A stretch of 64,000 bases of DNA from Vibrio sp. CDRSL-10 TSBA (GCA_039696685.1 CP155565.1:1054001-1118000); one strand, 5' to 3'; shown: positions 29,883 through 40,257, numbered from the stretch's first letter. Made by a program: numbers and translations. The notes: generated from the letters alone by a model not told the origin.

Positions 29883-31004
29883 ATGGCGAGTGTCAGCTTA
29901 AAAAACGTGTGTAAAGCTTATGGCGATGTGATGATTTCCAAGAATGTGGATCTGGAAATCCAGGAAGGCGAATTTGTCGTCTTCGTCGGCCCGTCAGGTT
30001 GTGGTAAATCCACCCTGCTACGTTGTATTGCCGGACTGGAAGACATTACCTCTGGCGATCTGTTTATTGGTGAGCAACGCATGAATGATGTCGAACCTTC
30101 CAAACGCGGGGTCGGCATGGTATTCCAGTCTTACGCCCTCTATCCGCACTTGAATTTGCACGACAACATGTCATTTGGCCTCAAACTGGCCAAAGCCGAT
30201 AAAGCTGAGATCAGTAAACGCGTTGAACACGCTGCCGATATCCTGCAATTGAGCCATCTGCTGGATCGTCAGCCGAAAGCCTTGTCGGGCGGCCAGCGTC
30301 AGCGTGTCGCTATTGGCCGGACTCTGGTCTCCCAACCCAATGTTTTCCTGCTCGATGAGCCGCTTTCTAACCTCGACGCTGCGTTGCGGGTACAGATGCG
30401 CTCCGAAATCACTAAACTGCAGCGCAAATTAGGCTGCACCATGATTTACGTCACCCACGATCAGGTCGAAGCCATGACCATGGCCGATAAAATCGTGGTG
30501 TTGGATGCCGGTTTTGTCTCTCAGGTCGGTAAACCACTCGAGCTTTACCACTACCCGCAGAATCGTTTTGTGGCCGGCTTTATCGGCTCACCAAAGATGA
30601 ACTTCATGAGTGTCACTATTGATGAAGCGGAAAAAGAGCGGGTTAAAGTTCGGCTGTCAAACGGCTTCGCATTCTGGATCCCGGTTGATGGCACCACAGT
30701 CACGGTCGGTGAACGTATGTCGCTGGGCGTACGTCCTGAGCACCTGCTGGAAGCGCAGCAAGGTGATGCTCAAATTGAAGGTAAGGTGATGATCGTGGAG
30801 AAACTGGGCAACGAAACCCAGGCCTACATGAACGTTAAAGGCTCAGACTCAGATATCATCTATCGTCAGCCTGACACTCTGGACATTGAAGTCGGCGACA
30901 GCCTGGCGATTGGTATTCCGGCCCATCGTTGTCACCTGTTCCACAGTGATGGTCGCGCGTGTCGCCGTTTGTTTAAAGAGAAAGGTGTCGAATTCAACGA
31001 CTAA
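29883..31004 (+). CDS. malK: maltose ABC transporter ATPase MalK
   Basis: 373 residues. Walker A is GPSGCGKS, the signature [13 protein letters not shown], Walker [13 protein letters not shown] and the switch [12 protein letters not shown]. The C-terminal regulatory domain ends [19 protein letters not shown], like enteric MalK, which also binds MalT. It is divergent from malEFG. The ribosome site GAGGACGAG precedes the ATG. A strong terminator follows at 31057. Confidence 0.96.
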   Translation: MASVSLKNVCKAYGDVMISKNVDLEIQEGEFVVFVGPSGCGKSTLLRCIAGLEDITSGDLFIGEQRMNDVEPSKRGVGMVFQSYALYPHLNLHDNMSFGLKLAKADKAEISKRVEHAADILQLSHLLDRQPKALSGGQRQRVAIGRTLVSQPNVFLLDEPLSNLDAALRVQMRSEITKLQRKLGCTMIYVTHDQVEAMTMADKIVVLDAGFVSQVGKPLELYHYPQNRFVAGFIGSPKMNFMSVTIDEAEKERVKVRLSNGFAFWIPVDGTTVTVGERMSLGVRPEHLLEAQQGDAQIEGKVMIVEKLGNETQAYMNVKGSDSDIIYRQPDTLDIEVGDSLAIGIPAHRCHLFHSDGRACRRLFKEKGVEFND

Positions 31005-31056
31005 TTTCTGTCACGCTGGACAATGTCTATCACCTCAGATAGTTATGATCCCAGAC

Positions 31057-31088
31057 AAAAAGCCCGTTCAAATAATGAACGGGCTTTT
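31057..31088. terminator. bidirectional terminator between malK and the EamA gene
   Basis: AAAAGCCCGTTCA and TGAACGGGCTTTT form a 13-bp stem with a short loop, with A and T tracts on the two sides. It ends malK (plus) and the EamA gene (minus). Confidence 0.9.
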
Positions 31089-31106
31089 CATTTCAATCAC
31101 GCAGCA

Positions 31107-32013
31107 CTAGCTGACACTTTCCGCTGGTTGCGGCATTCTGCTGCGCCACAACACCGGTTTTTTCACCACCAGATAAACCGCCACAGCGGCCAGTACAAAC
31201 CCCAGCGCTCCCAACCGATCAAACGATTCACCAAAACAAATCCAGGCCTGAATTGCAGTGGTCGGCGGTACCAGGTAAAACACCGACGCGACGCTGGAGG
31301 ATGCGCCATGTTCAACCATATACAACAGCAGCAAAATCGCAATGCACGACAGCACGACCACCAGCCAGCCGAGAGTCATCATAAATGTCGGGGTCCATTC
31401 CACCTGCATGGTTTCAAACTGCATCGCAGCAGGCAAGAGCAGCGCAACCGCAGCCACATACTGCACCAAGGCACCACCCAGCAGATCAACGCCCTGACAG
31501 AAACTTCTTCTGATACAGCGTTCCGACCGTAATACCGATCAGAGAAACCACACACATACCAATGGCTGCCCATTTGTGCGCGTCCGACTGCCATTCAATA
31601 TTACCCATCAGCACACAGCTGATCCCGGCAAAACCCAGGGCAAGCCCGAGCCACTGAGCAAGATTAAGCCGCTCACTGCCCATCAGCAGCAGGATCAGCG
31701 CCGTAAAGATCGGTTGGCTGCCGACCAGCAGTGAAGCCAGTCCCGCCGGGATCCCCCAGTGAATCGCCTGAAAAGTGCCCCCCAGATACAAACCATGGAT
31801 AAACAGTCCCGACACACAGGAGTGCCAGAACTGACGACCTGTCGGGATACGGCGTTTAAGCAGCATGATAAGTACCGCAAACAGCACCACATTCAGCACC
31901 ATCCGCAGACTGAGAAAGGTCATCGGCTCGGCATATTCAAGACCGAAACGGGCGCCGACAAAGCCGGATGCCCAGAGTATAACAAACAGAAAAGGAATCA
32001 TTTTGATGAGCAT
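31107..32013 (-). CDS. EamA/DMT-family permease (apparent frameshift)
   Basis: Ten predicted membrane helices in two EamA repeats. The N-terminal part begins PFLFVILWASGFVGARFGLEYAEP. Deleting one base from GAAAC 31500-31504 (plus strand) joins LYQKKFCQGVDLLGGALVQY and yields 301 residues. Function is presumed metabolite or amino acid export. It is divergent from the MocR regulator at 32127 with about 110 bases between, a common regulator-target pairing. Confidence 0.86.
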
Positions 32014-32126
32014 AGTATTTCTCTGGCAGTCTAATTATTGTGGCGCCATTCTAATTAGGCACAGAATGACAGAAAAGGCACAGTTGATGTAGAATTAATG
32101 GGTACAGTTTAAATCAGGCAGCAGGG

Positions 32127-33596
32127 ATGAGCGAAGAGTTTAAATATCGGGATATCGAGCTGGAAATACGCCGCGCCATTGAAGACGGCCTGTTTCAGCC
32201 CCACGAAAAACTGCCCTCGATACGGGGCTTAATGACCCGGCATCAGGTGGGTAAGAATACCGTCATTCGCGCCTATCAGAATCTGGAAGCTCAGGGCTGG
32301 ATTTACTCTCTGCCCCGCTCGGGATATCGTGTCGCTGAACGTAAATCCAGCCTGGATAACCAGGCCAGCGCGCCAAGCCGGGTTGATTTACTGTCGATGT
32401 CTAAATCGATTCTGGCAGAGCCTGTGGTCAAGCATCATATGCCGGCAGGCTCGGCCCATCCTTGTACGGATTCACCGGCTATTCGCAGCTTATATGCCGA
32501 AATCGGCCGCCATAGCCGGATGCAAACCCATATTCCCAGTCACTATCAGTTGCCTCCGGGCAACGATCAACTGGTGCGCCAGATACGCAAAACCTGCCGC
32601 GATCTCGGTATTGATGCAAGATTGCGTGATATCGCCATTACCAACGGCGGCCAACAGGCATTAAGCCTGGCTTTTCGCGCCCTGACCCACCCCGGCGATA
32701 TTGTTGCAGTTGAATCCCCCTGCTATTTTGGCACCCTGCTGCTGCTTGAGTCACTGGGGCTAAAGGTGGTCGAAATCCCAAGTCAGCTCACCACAGGGAT
32801 GGATATCGAAGCACTCAAACAAGCCATCAGTCGCTGGCGCATCAAGGCTGTTATGGTCACGCCGAATTTTAACAATCCAACCGGAGCGCTAATGCCGCTG
32901 GCTCATCGCCAGGCACTGCTCGATGTCACCGACTCGATTCCCATTATCGAAGACGACGTGTTTGGCAGCCTGGGATTTTCTGAAGCACTGCCGAGCCTGA
33001 AAAGTCTGGATCAGCAAGAGCGGGTGATTTACATCAGCTCGTTATCGAAAACGCTCGATTCGAGACTGCGTATCGGCTGGATCATCGCCGGACGCTATAT
33101 GAATCAGATCGAAAAAGTCCTGCTGAGCGAAAATATGGGCAGTCTCAATTTGATCCAGTCTGCGGTCGCGGCTTTTCTCTCAACCGGCAGATACCGCACT
33201 CATCTGGCGCGCATGCGACGCCTCTATCACAGCCGGCAACTCCGATTCGCTCAAATGCTCTCGCAGGCATTTAACTCACATCCGGAGCTCAATGGCCAGT
33301 ACCACCTGTCGCGTCCTCAGGGGTCGTTCCTGTGCTGGCTGACCCTGCCTGCAGAAGTCGATACCCAGCTGGTCTATCAACACTGCCTGAGTGAGAAAAT
33401 CAGCCTGCTGCCCGGACATCTGTTCGCTAACCAGGGACAATTTACCCAATGTATCCGCTTTAGTGTTTCCAATCTGGAGGATGAAACACGCTGGCAAAAA
33501 AGTCTGCAGGTACTGGCTGTTATCATAGTGCAGCAACTCACCCGCAGCAGTGGTAAAACATTAAGCGAACAAACACAATCCGAGCTAAACGATTGA
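32127..33596 (+). CDS. MocR-type regulator (GntR helix-turn-helix fused to aminotransferase domain)
   Basis: 489 residues. The GntR winged helix includes HEKLPSIRGLMTRHQVGKNT at about residues 28-50. The fold-type-I aminotransferase domain has TNGGQQALSLAF, NFNNPTGALMP, EDDVFG and the PLP-lysine region YISSLSKTLDSRLRIGW. Such proteins use PLP as a sensor or bind PLP-amino acid adducts. Divergent from the EamA permease, its likely target. Confidence 0.88.
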   Translation: MSEEFKYRDIELEIRRAIEDGLFQPHEKLPSIRGLMTRHQVGKNTVIRAYQNLEAQGWIYSLPRSGYRVAERKSSLDNQASAPSRVDLLSMSKSILAEPVVKHHMPAGSAHPCTDSPAIRSLYAEIGRHSRMQTHIPSHYQLPPGNDQLVRQIRKTCRDLGIDARLRDIAITNGGQQALSLAFRALTHPGDIVAVESPCYFGTLLLLESLGLKVVEIPSQLTTGMDIEALKQAISRWRIKAVMVTPNFNNPTGALMPLAHRQALLDVTDSIPIIEDDVFGSLGFSEALPSLKSLDQQERVIYISSLSKTLDSRLRIGWIIAGRYMNQIEKVLLSENMGSLNLIQSAVAAFLSTGRYRTHLARMRRLYHSRQLRFAQMLSQAFNSHPELNGQYHLSRPQGSFLCWLTLPAEVDTQLVYQHCLSEKISLLPGHLFANQGQFTQCIRFSVSNLEDETRWQKSLQVLAVIIVQQLTRSSGKTLSEQTQSELND

Positions 33597-33754
33597 ACGA
33601 ACAGTGCTAAGAAGCTCGCTAATTGCGTAACCAGCACGTACAGTTATTGCAGTGAGTAACGCTATTCAAACAAGCCAGGTTATCTCAGCAGCGAATGGAT
33701 CTCCGTCAAGATAACGGTTGCCGGTCACAGCCGGCCCAATCATGAGGTTTAATG

Positions 33755-34150
33755 ATGAAAATTAGTTTTAACATGGAAGATGCCAGTCAGGTATGCGTTG
33801 GCGCTTTTGCTCTGGCAGTGCCGATCTCGTTTTCAGAAGAGGCTTGGCAGTTGGGCACATCATTACCCCTGGCCAATTTACTCTTATTGCTGACTCTGTC
33901 GCTGGGCTTTCTCGGTGTATTTGCCTATGAAAGCGTGTTTCAGCGCAATGTAAAACGGCGCATTCCCGCCTTTTTGCTGCGTATTGTCATCGCCTATGCG
34001 ATAACCGCGCTGGTGGTGGGCTTTGTTCTGATCGCGCTCGACAAATTACCGCTCCTCGACGAACCTCTGATTTCACTCAAACGTATTGTCGTTATCGCCA
34101 TGCCGGCATCGATGGGCGCTATTATCGTCGACAGTTTCGACAAAGAATAG
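33755..34150 (+). CDS. DUF2391-type integral membrane protein
   Basis: About 131 residues with four membrane segments: FALAVPISFSEEAW, LLLLLTLSLGFLGVFAYE, IVIAYAITALVVGFVLIAL and VIAMPASMGAIIVDSFD. The sequence resembles TIGR02587/DUF2391 membrane proteins. No function is known. The ATG at 33755 was chosen since the codon before is also Met. It precedes speG by about 90 bases on the same strand. Confidence 0.65.
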   Translation: MKISFNMEDASQVCVGAFALAVPISFSEEAWQLGTSLPLANLLLLLTLSLGFLGVFAYESVFQRNVKRRIPAFLLRIVIAYAITALVVGFVLIALDKLPLLDEPLISLKRIVVIAMPASMGAIIVDSFDKE

Positions 34151-34241
34151 TCACCGTATCCGTTGTTTTGCAACAAAGTCGGACTATATTCAAAACCTTA
34201 TAAGATTCCTTGCAATACAAGCGAATAAGTCAGGACCTAAT

Positions 34242-34772
34242 ATGAACATCCAACTCACACTCCGAGCACTTGAACGCAGTGATTTGCGTTTCATTCACGA
34301 TTTAAACAACAACCGCAATATTATGTCGTACTGGTTTGAAGAGCCGTATGAATCGTTCGATGAACTGGAAGAGTTGTACAACAAACACATCCACGATAAT
34401 GCCGAACGCCGTTTTGTGGTGGAAAATGAACAAAAAGAACTGGTGGGCCTGGTCGAGCTGATTGAAATCGACTATATCCACCGCAGCGGCGAATTTCAGA
34501 TTATCATCACCCCGCAACATCAGGGCCGTGGCTTCGCCCGCACGTTAATTCATAAAGCGCTCGACTACTCCTTTACCATTCTCAACCTGCATAAAGTGTA
34601 TCTGCATGTCGCGATCGATAACGAAAAAGCGGTGCATTTGTATCAGTCGTGCGGATTTAAAGAGGAGGGTCATCTGGTGGAAGAGTTCTTCATCAACGGC
34701 GCCTATCGCGACGTCAAACGCATGTATATTCTGCAAAATGATTATCTGAGCAAACTCTCTACGCAAAACTGA
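34242..34772 (+). CDS. speG: spermidine N1-acetyltransferase SpeG
   Basis: 176 residues of GNAT fold: LTLRALERSDLRFIHDLNNN at the start, the acetyl-CoA loop QHQGRGFARTLIHKALDYSF and SCGFKEEGHLVEEFFINGAY then RDV. This is close to V. cholerae SpeG, which acetylates spermidine and spermine. The ATG 34242 was chosen: the longer frame begins inside the preceding gene. A terminator hairpin follows at 34869. Confidence 0.92.
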   Translation: MNIQLTLRALERSDLRFIHDLNNNRNIMSYWFEEPYESFDELEELYNKHIHDNAERRFVVENEQKELVGLVELIEIDYIHRSGEFQIIITPQHQGRGFARTLIHKALDYSFTILNLHKVYLHVAIDNEKAVHLYQSCGFKEEGHLVEEFFINGAYRDVKRMYILQNDYLSKLSTQN

Positions 34773-34868
34773 GCTACACGCAATTCAGGAAAATGACCGG
34801 CCGCTATCGTCCGATCGCTTGCCAGTTAAGCGAATTTCGCCTTAAACACGACCCTGAGCCTAAATAAA

Positions 34869-34896
34869 AACCGCGCCAGTCATCAACGGCGCGGTT
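34869..34896. terminator. terminator between speG and the 2OG oxygenase
   Basis: AACCGCGCC and GGCGCGGTT form a 9-bp GC-rich stem, preceded by an A tract on the left. Oriented for the minus-strand oxygenase gene and possibly also speG. Confidence 0.75.
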
Positions 34897-34959
34897 AGGG
34901 TAAAACGGGCTATCAACCGATGTCATCGCTGCACTCAGCAACTTGGGCACCAGTCTGAA

Positions 34960-35568
34960 TCAGTTGGCGATATCGAAGCGACTCTCCGTCACGCCGTTGG
35001 TACGGAACCAACCAGCAATACTCATACGCTCAGCCTTGGCAGGCAGCACTTCGTGCGGGAAATTTTCTGACAGGAACACCACCAGACGTCCGGCGACCGG
35101 CGCAACCGTGTCAATTAACTGATCATCCATATCGTAGATTTTCAGTTCGCCGCCATCAGCTTCAGTCCAGTTCTCATTAAGGTAGAACACTGTGGTCAGC
35201 TTGCGGTTTTCCTGACCGCGAAACGCATCGAGATGCTTTTTGTAAAAGTCGCCGACCTGATACTGGGCAAAGTGGGATTCATACTCAAACAGGCCCATGA
35301 AAAAATCGCGGTTTACCTCACAGCGGATCTGCTCCATGCGTGTCAGGTAATCCTGCACCGGTAGCCCCATGTCCGGATTCAACCACTGAATACGATCACT
35401 GCGAATCGTCTTGGCTTGCAGCAGGTCATCATTGCGGCCAATACGGGCACGATACCAGTCTTGTGGTACGCACTCTCTCAGGCTCTGAACCTGCTCCAGG
35501 GAAAGAAAATCATCCCACACGTACCAGCCCTGCTCAGCAATTGCATCCAATAAGGTTTCTAATGCCAT
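34960..35568 (-). CDS. 2-oxoglutarate/Fe(II)-dependent oxygenase (prolyl 4-hydroxylase-like)
   Basis: 202 residues with a double-stranded beta helix. The HxD iron ligands are in FYKKHLDAFRG, the distal His in ENFPHEVLPA, and the 2OG-binding Arg in ERMSIAGWFR. The middle segment RKLTTVFYLNENWTEADGG is typical of bacterial P4H-like oxygenases. Substrate unknown, perhaps a ribosomal or translation protein as in related families. Confidence 0.83.
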   Translation of the reverse strand: MALETLLDAIAEQGWYVWDDFLSLEQVQSLRECVPQDWYRARIGRNDDLLQAKTIRSDRIQWLNPDMGLPVQDYLTRMEQIRCEVNRDFFMGLFEYESHFAQYQVGDFYKKHLDAFRGQENRKLTTVFYLNENWTEADGGELKIYDMDDQLIDTVAPVAGRLVVFLSENFPHEVLPAKAERMSIAGWFRTNGVTESRFDIAN

Positions 35569-35708
35569 TTTTCTACATATCTGTTTGAAAAAAGGCGTTA
35601 TATAAGGATACCCCTAAGGCGGCAAATCTAAGTTTTTATCCAAACGGACAATATAATTTGTCGATGCGACTGGCTTAATTCTGCCTTTCTCAGGCTGCCT
35701 GAACAGAA

Positions 35709-35732
35709 AACAGCAGCCATGAGACTGCTGTT
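35709..35732 (-). terminator. terminator of kdgR
   Basis: AACAGCAG and CTGCTGTT form an 8-bp stem with a T-rich tail on the minus strand, about 30 bases after the kdgR stop at 35763. Confidence 0.7.
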
Positions 35733-35762
35733 ATATGCCCTTCCTGCTTGAGACGGGCTTAT

Positions 35763-36546
35763 TCACACCGGATACTGATTGAATCCGAGCTGGCGGGAGA
35801 TGTTACGCCCTGCGGTTTGTAATAATTCAACGTAATAACCGAGCTGCTGTTCATCAAAACGGAGCGTCGGCAGCGAAATAGACACGCCGGCAATCACATT
35901 GCCAAAACGGTCATAAACCGGCGCAGCAATACAGCGCAGCCCGGCTTCCTGCTCTTCGTTATCCTCAGCAAAGTGCTGGCGGCGCACCTTATCCAATTCA
36001 ATCAGCAGCTCGTCGATATCTTGTAAGGTACGCTCGTTAAACCTGGTGAATTCGACGCCGTCCAGAGTTTGCCGCACAAAGGCTTCATCCCGCTCTGCCA
36101 GCAGAAACCTTACCTATCGCCGTGCAATAGAGCGGATTACGCCGCCCGATACGCGAGTACATACGCAAATTGTAACCGGAGTCAATTTTATGGATATAGA
36201 TAATCTCTTTTTCATCCAGCGCACCGAGATGCAGCGCTTCATTGGTCAGTTCCGAGATAACCCGCATCTCTCTGTCCGCCAGTTCGATCAGATCGACGTA
36301 TTCCAGTGACTTCGCGCCCAGTTCAAATAACTTGAGTGTCAGTTGGTATTTATCTGCTTCGCCTTCCTGGGCCACATAACCGAGCGATTTCATGGTTTGC
36401 AGAAAACGGTAGGTCGTCGCCTTCGACATCATCAGACGCTGAGACAGCTCAGAGACCCCAATCTCTTTTTGCTCACCCAGAGCCTGCAGAATATTGAATA
36501 CTTTGAGAACCGAAGAGACGGCTTCCGGTTGCGATGACTTTTCCAT
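35763..36546 (-). CDS. kdgR: IclR-family repressor KdgR (apparent frameshift)
   Basis: An N-terminal winged helix (LKVFNILQALGEQKEIGVSE then LSQRLMMSKATTYRFLQ) and a C-terminal ligand domain with GVSISLPTLRF. Deleting one base from GAAAC 36104-36108 (plus strand) restores AIGKVLLAERDEAFVRQTLD, giving 260 residues, the length of enteric KdgR. The neighbours kdgK and eda identify it. KdgR represses ketodeoxygluconate and pectin genes and is released by KDG. Confidence 0.9.
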
Positions 36547-36744
36547 GCTAAATCCTTTGCATCTTAGAGCTTGCGCCCATTATAACGACTCAACATCCTC
36601 GTACCAGTATTTTTAAAAAGGCTTTTCAAATTTATGAGAGTCGCTTCGAGGCCTTCATTGTCAAGGCAATCCGTCCCCTGAGCGGCGGTCCTATCGGTCC
36701 GTTTCAATCACTTAAATTCATTTAACGACACAACTCACAAAATA

Positions 36745-36764
36745 AATGAACCATCGTTTTAATT
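36745..36764. promoter_or_regulatory. KdgR-box-like operator upstream of kdgK
   Basis: AATGAACCATCGTTTTAATT fits the KdgR consensus (AATRAAAYN4RTTTYATT type) with few mismatches. It lies about 60 bases before the kdgK start and opposite the divergent kdgR gene. Confidence 0.6.
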
Positions 36765-36822
36765 TTATTGTTAGACCAAGAACAAATGGTCATAATAACT
36801 GCAGATAGATTAAGGAGTAGCT

Positions 36823-37750
36823 ATGAAGGTCAATCGTGTTGCGATCATTGGTGAATGTATGGTCGAACTACAGAAATCCGCAGATCAGCTTAAGCAGAGT
36901 TTTGGGGGCGATACTCTTAACACTGCCGTTTACTTATCCCGCCTGACTCAGCAGCACGGCATTTCAACAGCCTACGCAACAGGTCTTGGTAAGGATCCGT
37001 TCAGCCAACATATGTTGGCCAGCTGGCAGCAAGAAGGGGTCAATACGGATCTGGTGAATATCTCTGACACTAAACTGCCGGGCATGTACGCCATAGAAAC
37101 CGCACCAGATGGCGAGCGCAGCTTTTACTACTGGCGTAACGATTCCGCGGCCAAATACTGGTTACGTGACTGTAACCCGGCTGAACTGGCACACTCACTC
37201 AGCCAGTTTCAGGTGATTTACCTGAGTGGCATCAGCCTGGCGATTCTGCCGGCGGACTGCCTGGAGAAGCTTGTCGATGTGCTCAGCCAGTGCCGTGAGC
37301 AGGGCTGTACCATTGCGTTTGACAACAACTACCGTCCGGCTCTCTGGAACTCAGTGGCGGATGCACAGGCAGCGTATGCTCAAATCCTGCGTCTGACAGA
37401 CCTTGCCTTTCTCACCTTTGATGACGAGGTCATGCTGTACGGCCCGCATACAGAACAGGATGCAATTACCCGCACCCAGGCTTTCGGAGTACAGGAAATT
37501 GTGATCAAACGCGGCGCACAAGAGTGCCTGGTGCACATCAACAACGAAACCATCGCAGTGCCAGCCAACCAGATCAGCAACGTGGTAGATACCACCGCTG
37601 CCGGTGACTCGTTTCAGTGCCGGCTACCTGGCCAAACGCCTGACCGGCGGTAATCCGTTTGAATCAGCTCAATCCGGTCATCTGCTGGCCGGCACAGTTA
37701 TCCAGCACCGCGGTGCCATTATTCCCTGCGCTGCAATGCCAACACTTTAA
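36823..37750 (+). CDS. kdgK: 2-keto-3-deoxygluconate kinase (apparent frameshift)
   Basis: PfkB-family sugar kinase: VAIIGECMVELQKS, SFGGDTLNTAVYL and the C-terminal anion hole VVDTTAAGDSF with the catalytic Asp. Deleting one T from GTTTC 37611-37615 restores SAGYLAKRLTGGNPFESAQS and an end CAAMPTL, 308 residues. It phosphorylates KDG to KDPG, which the downstream aldolase splits. eda follows after 12 bases, so one transcript with kdgK. Confidence 0.92.
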
Positions 37751-37762
37751 AGGACATTAACT

Positions 37763-38386
37763 ATGACAACGCTTAACCAACAACTGCGCGATATCAAAGT
37801 CGTGCCGGTCATTGCTATCAAAGACGCCGACAAAGCCGTTAAACTGGCGCAGGTACTGATTGAAAACGGCCTGCCTTGTGCAGAAGTGACATTTCGTACC
37901 GAACAGGCTGCGCTGGCGATGAAAAACATGCGTGAAGCCTACCCTGAAATGCTGATCGGCGCAGGCACAGTGCTGACCACAGCACAGGTTGATGCGGCGA
38001 TTGAAGCCGGTGTGGATTTTGTCGTCAGCCCTGGCTTTAACCCGACTACGGTCAAATACTGTCAGCAGCGCGGTGTGGCTATCATTCCCGGCGTCAACAA
38101 CCCAAGCCTGGTCGAACAGGCGATGGAGATGGGCCTCGACACGGTGAAGTTTTTCCCGGCAGAGCCATCAGGCGGTGTTGCTATGCTCAAAGCTCTGTCT
38201 GCGGTTTACCCGGTCAGCATCATGCCGACCGGCGGCGTAAGCCCGAAAAATGTCAAAGACTATCTGGCGGTCCCTTGCGTTGTCGCCTGTGGCGGCACCT
38301 GGATGGTACCAAACGATTTGATCGACAATGAAAAATGGGACGAACTGGCTGCTCTGGTCAAAGAAGTCGCTACTGTAATCGCCTGA
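37763..38386 (+). CDS. eda: KDPG/KHG aldolase
   Basis: 207 residues of class I aldolase: Glu in AEVTFRTEQA, the Schiff-base Lys in LDTVKFFPAEPSGG, and MPTGGVSPKNVKDYL. It splits 2-keto-3-deoxy-6-phosphogluconate to pyruvate and glyceraldehyde 3-phosphate. Last gene of the kdgK-eda operon, with a terminator at 38480. Confidence 0.94.
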   Translation: MTTLNQQLRDIKVVPVIAIKDADKAVKLAQVLIENGLPCAEVTFRTEQAALAMKNMREAYPEMLIGAGTVLTTAQVDAAIEAGVDFVVSPGFNPTTVKYCQQRGVAIIPGVNNPSLVEQAMEMGLDTVKFFPAEPSGGVAMLKALSAVYPVSIMPTGGVSPKNVKDYLAVPCVVACGGTWMVPNDLIDNEKWDELAALVKEVATVIA

Positions 38387-38479
38387 CGCTGAAAGTTTTT
38401 ATCGGGATCATACCTTTGAGCTGATTCGCACTTACGTTAGCTCTGCGCAATATGGGGCTTCTGGCCTCAGACACGATTT

Positions 38480-38506
38480 GCCCGCCTCTCATCGCGGGCT
38501 TTTTTC
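38480..38506 (+). terminator. terminator of kdgK-eda
   Basis: GCCCGC, a loop of seven bases, GCGGGC and a run of six T. Confidence 0.85.
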
Positions 38507-38577
38507 ATTCAGTGCTGTTCCACCGTGGTTATGTTGCTCTACACTGTTGTTATTCTCTGTAAAACAGGAACATAACT

Positions 38578-38898
38578 ATGATCATCACCACCACTCCCCA
38601 AGTCGAAGGTAAACGTATCGTGCGCTATTGCGGCGTCATCGCCGGAGAAGCCATTATGGGCGCGAACATTTTTAAAGATATGTTTGCAGGCATTCGTGAT
38701 ATCGTCGGCGGCCGTTCTGCCACCTATGAGCACGAACTACAAAAAGCGCGCACCATTGCGCTGCAGGAGCTGGAAGCCCGCGCAGCCGAACTCGGAGCGA
38801 ATGCCGTGGTCGGTATCGATCTCGATTACGAAACATTCGGCAAAACCAACGGTATGTTGATGGTGTCTGTCAGCGGCACGGCCGTGCTGGTGGAATAA
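38578..38898 (+). CDS. ybjQ: YbjQ/UPF0145 family protein
   Basis: 106 residues: the signature [20 protein letters not shown] and [20 protein letters not shown] define UPF0145 (YbjQ/DUF74). These small proteins form a pentamer-like barrel; their role is not settled. ATG 38578 with an AGGAACATAACT leader. Confidence 0.92.
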   Translation: MIITTTPQVEGKRIVRYCGVIAGEAIMGANIFKDMFAGIRDIVGGRSATYEHELQKARTIALQELEARAAELGANAVVGIDLDYETFGKTNGMLMVSVSGTAVLVE

Positions 38899-38993
38899 GC
38901 GGAAACTTAGTCGCTTTCTTGGTTAATTCGATGTATCGATTCGCTACGTTGCTTCACGAGCTTGACGGATTAAATCCAACGTTCACATAGTTC

Positions 38994-39023
38994 AAAGCCG
39001 GGCCTGCAGGGAGACCCGGCTTT
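38994..39023. terminator. bidirectional terminator
   Basis: AAAGCCGGG and CCCGGCTTT form a 9-bp stem with a 12-base loop. Placed between ybjQ and the hydrolase remnant. Confidence 0.75.
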
Positions 39024-39033
39024 GATGATAAAC

Positions 39034-39071
39034 GTTGAGAATAAACTTTAATGTTGATAATAAACTTTAAG
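39034..39071 (+). repeat. two tandem 19-bp repeats
   Basis: GTTGA(G/T)AATAAACTTTAA occurs twice head-to-tail at 39034-39052 and 39053-39071, directly next to the stop of the hydrolase remnant. Confidence 0.7.
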
Positions 39072-39443
39072 CTACACCAGATGAGACTGGAAGAAGCTGG
39101 TCATTTTATCAAACGGAATCACATCAAGCTGATCGTACAGATCCGTGTGGGTCACCCCCGGAATAATCATCAGCTCTTTCGGCTCTGCCGCTGCCTCATA
39201 CGCGGTTTCACTAAAGTAGCGTGAGTGAGCAACTTCACCATGCACGAACAGCACCGGACGCGGTGAAATCTCAGCAATATAGGTCAGAATCGGCATGTTC
39301 ATAAACGACAATGGCATCGTCAGTGACCAGGCGGCATTGGAGTTAATTGCACGCGGATGAAAACCACGCTGTTTGGATTTATAGTAAGCCGCGTACTCAA
39401 GAGGGTCAGTGATTGTAGCGAAATTGAAAAAGAAGGCCCGCAA
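39072..39443 (-). pseudogene. C-terminal fragment of an alpha/beta hydrolase
   Basis: About 123 residues corresponding to the last third of a dienelactone-hydrolase-like enzyme: PVLFVHGEVAHSRYFSE and the catalytic-His region IIPGVTHTDLYDQLD. The nucleophile half is absent, and only 20 bases separate it from the next gene. No GAAAC/GTTTC correction restores more, so this is a true deletion remnant. Confidence 0.7.
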
Positions 39444-39461
39444 CCCATTTTTGATTGGACG

Positions 39462-39878
39462 CTATCTTTTAGCTATTGGGTGATCCGGATTTAATTGCAG
39501 TAAATCCCATAAGTTGCCGTAAAGGTCTTCAAATACCGCAACCGTACCATAATCTTGCTGCTGTGGCGGGCGAACAAAATGAACCCCCACTGATCGCATC
39601 CGCTCATAATCACGCCAAAAGTCATCAGTATTTAAGAACAAAAACACCCTACCACCGGCCTGATTGCCAATAAAATCCAGCTGTTCCGGCTTGGATGCTT
39701 TCGCCAGCAGCAAGGTGACACCGCGCGAATTAGGAGGGGCGACTACAACCCAACGTTTGTCTTGCTCAGGCTGGTAAGTATCTTCAATCAGCTCAAACTT
39801 AAGCTTATTGACGTAAAAATCGATCGCTTCATCGTAGTCTTTAACAACCAGTGCGATATGAACAATGTTCTGCTGCAT
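39462..39878 (-). CDS. VOC-family protein (glyoxalase-like)
   Basis: 138 residues: VHIALVVKDYDEAIDFYVNK at the start and VFEDLYGNLWDLLQLNPDHP at the end, the usual betaalphabetabetabeta units. Metal ligands could be His (VHIAL) and a C-terminal acidic residue, although the typical final Glu is replaced by Asp-Leu. Substrate unknown. Stop lies 18 bases from the hydrolase remnant. Confidence 0.8.
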   Translation of the reverse strand: MQQNIVHIALVVKDYDEAIDFYVNKLKFELIEDTYQPEQDKRWVVVAPPNSRGVTLLLAKASKPEQLDFIGNQAGGRVFLFLNTDDFWRDYERMRSVGVHFVRPPQQQDYGTVAVFEDLYGNLWDLLQLNPDHPIAKR

Positions 39879-39978
39879 GAGTTAGCCTTAAAAATATTCG
39901 AAAACTGCGAGCGGTGACACGACAGCAAGTATCTGACATTTCAGGAACGACGGTCGTGTCGCCGCTCATGCCGGAGCA

Positions 39979-40257
39979 TCAAGTACGATATAACACCTTA
40001 ATCACATGCCAGCCAAATTTGGTTTTCACCAGCTGCGGGGTCAGAACTTCCCCCTTGAAACACGCTTTATCAAATTGCGGCACCATCTGGCCCTGGCGAA
40101 ATTCGCCTAAATCACCACCCCGTTTGCCTGACGGGCACAGCGAATATTTTTTTGCCAGCGTCTGAAACTTCGCGCCTTTTTTCAGCTGCTGCATAATATC
40201 GTCAGCCTGCTCTTTATGTTTTACCAGAATGTGCAGTGCTGCTGCGGTTCTTGCCAT
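39979..40257 (-). CDS. ppiC: parvulin-type peptidyl-prolyl isomerase
   Basis: 92 residues from ATG 40257: [16 protein letters not shown], then [20 protein letters not shown], and a final [14 protein letters not shown], the complete single-domain parvulin (PpiC). It catalyses cis/trans prolyl isomerisation in the cytoplasm. Confidence 0.93.
   Translation of the reverse strand: MARTAAALHILVKHKEQADDIMQQLKKGAKFQTLAKKYSLCPSGKRGGDLGEFRQGQMVPQFDKACFKGEVLTPQLVKTKFGWHVIKVLYRT

Noticed and set aside
39072-39443. A full hydrolase hidden by a frameshift
   Set aside because: Only about 20 bases separate the fragment from the next gene, so the missing part cannot be restored by any one-base change.
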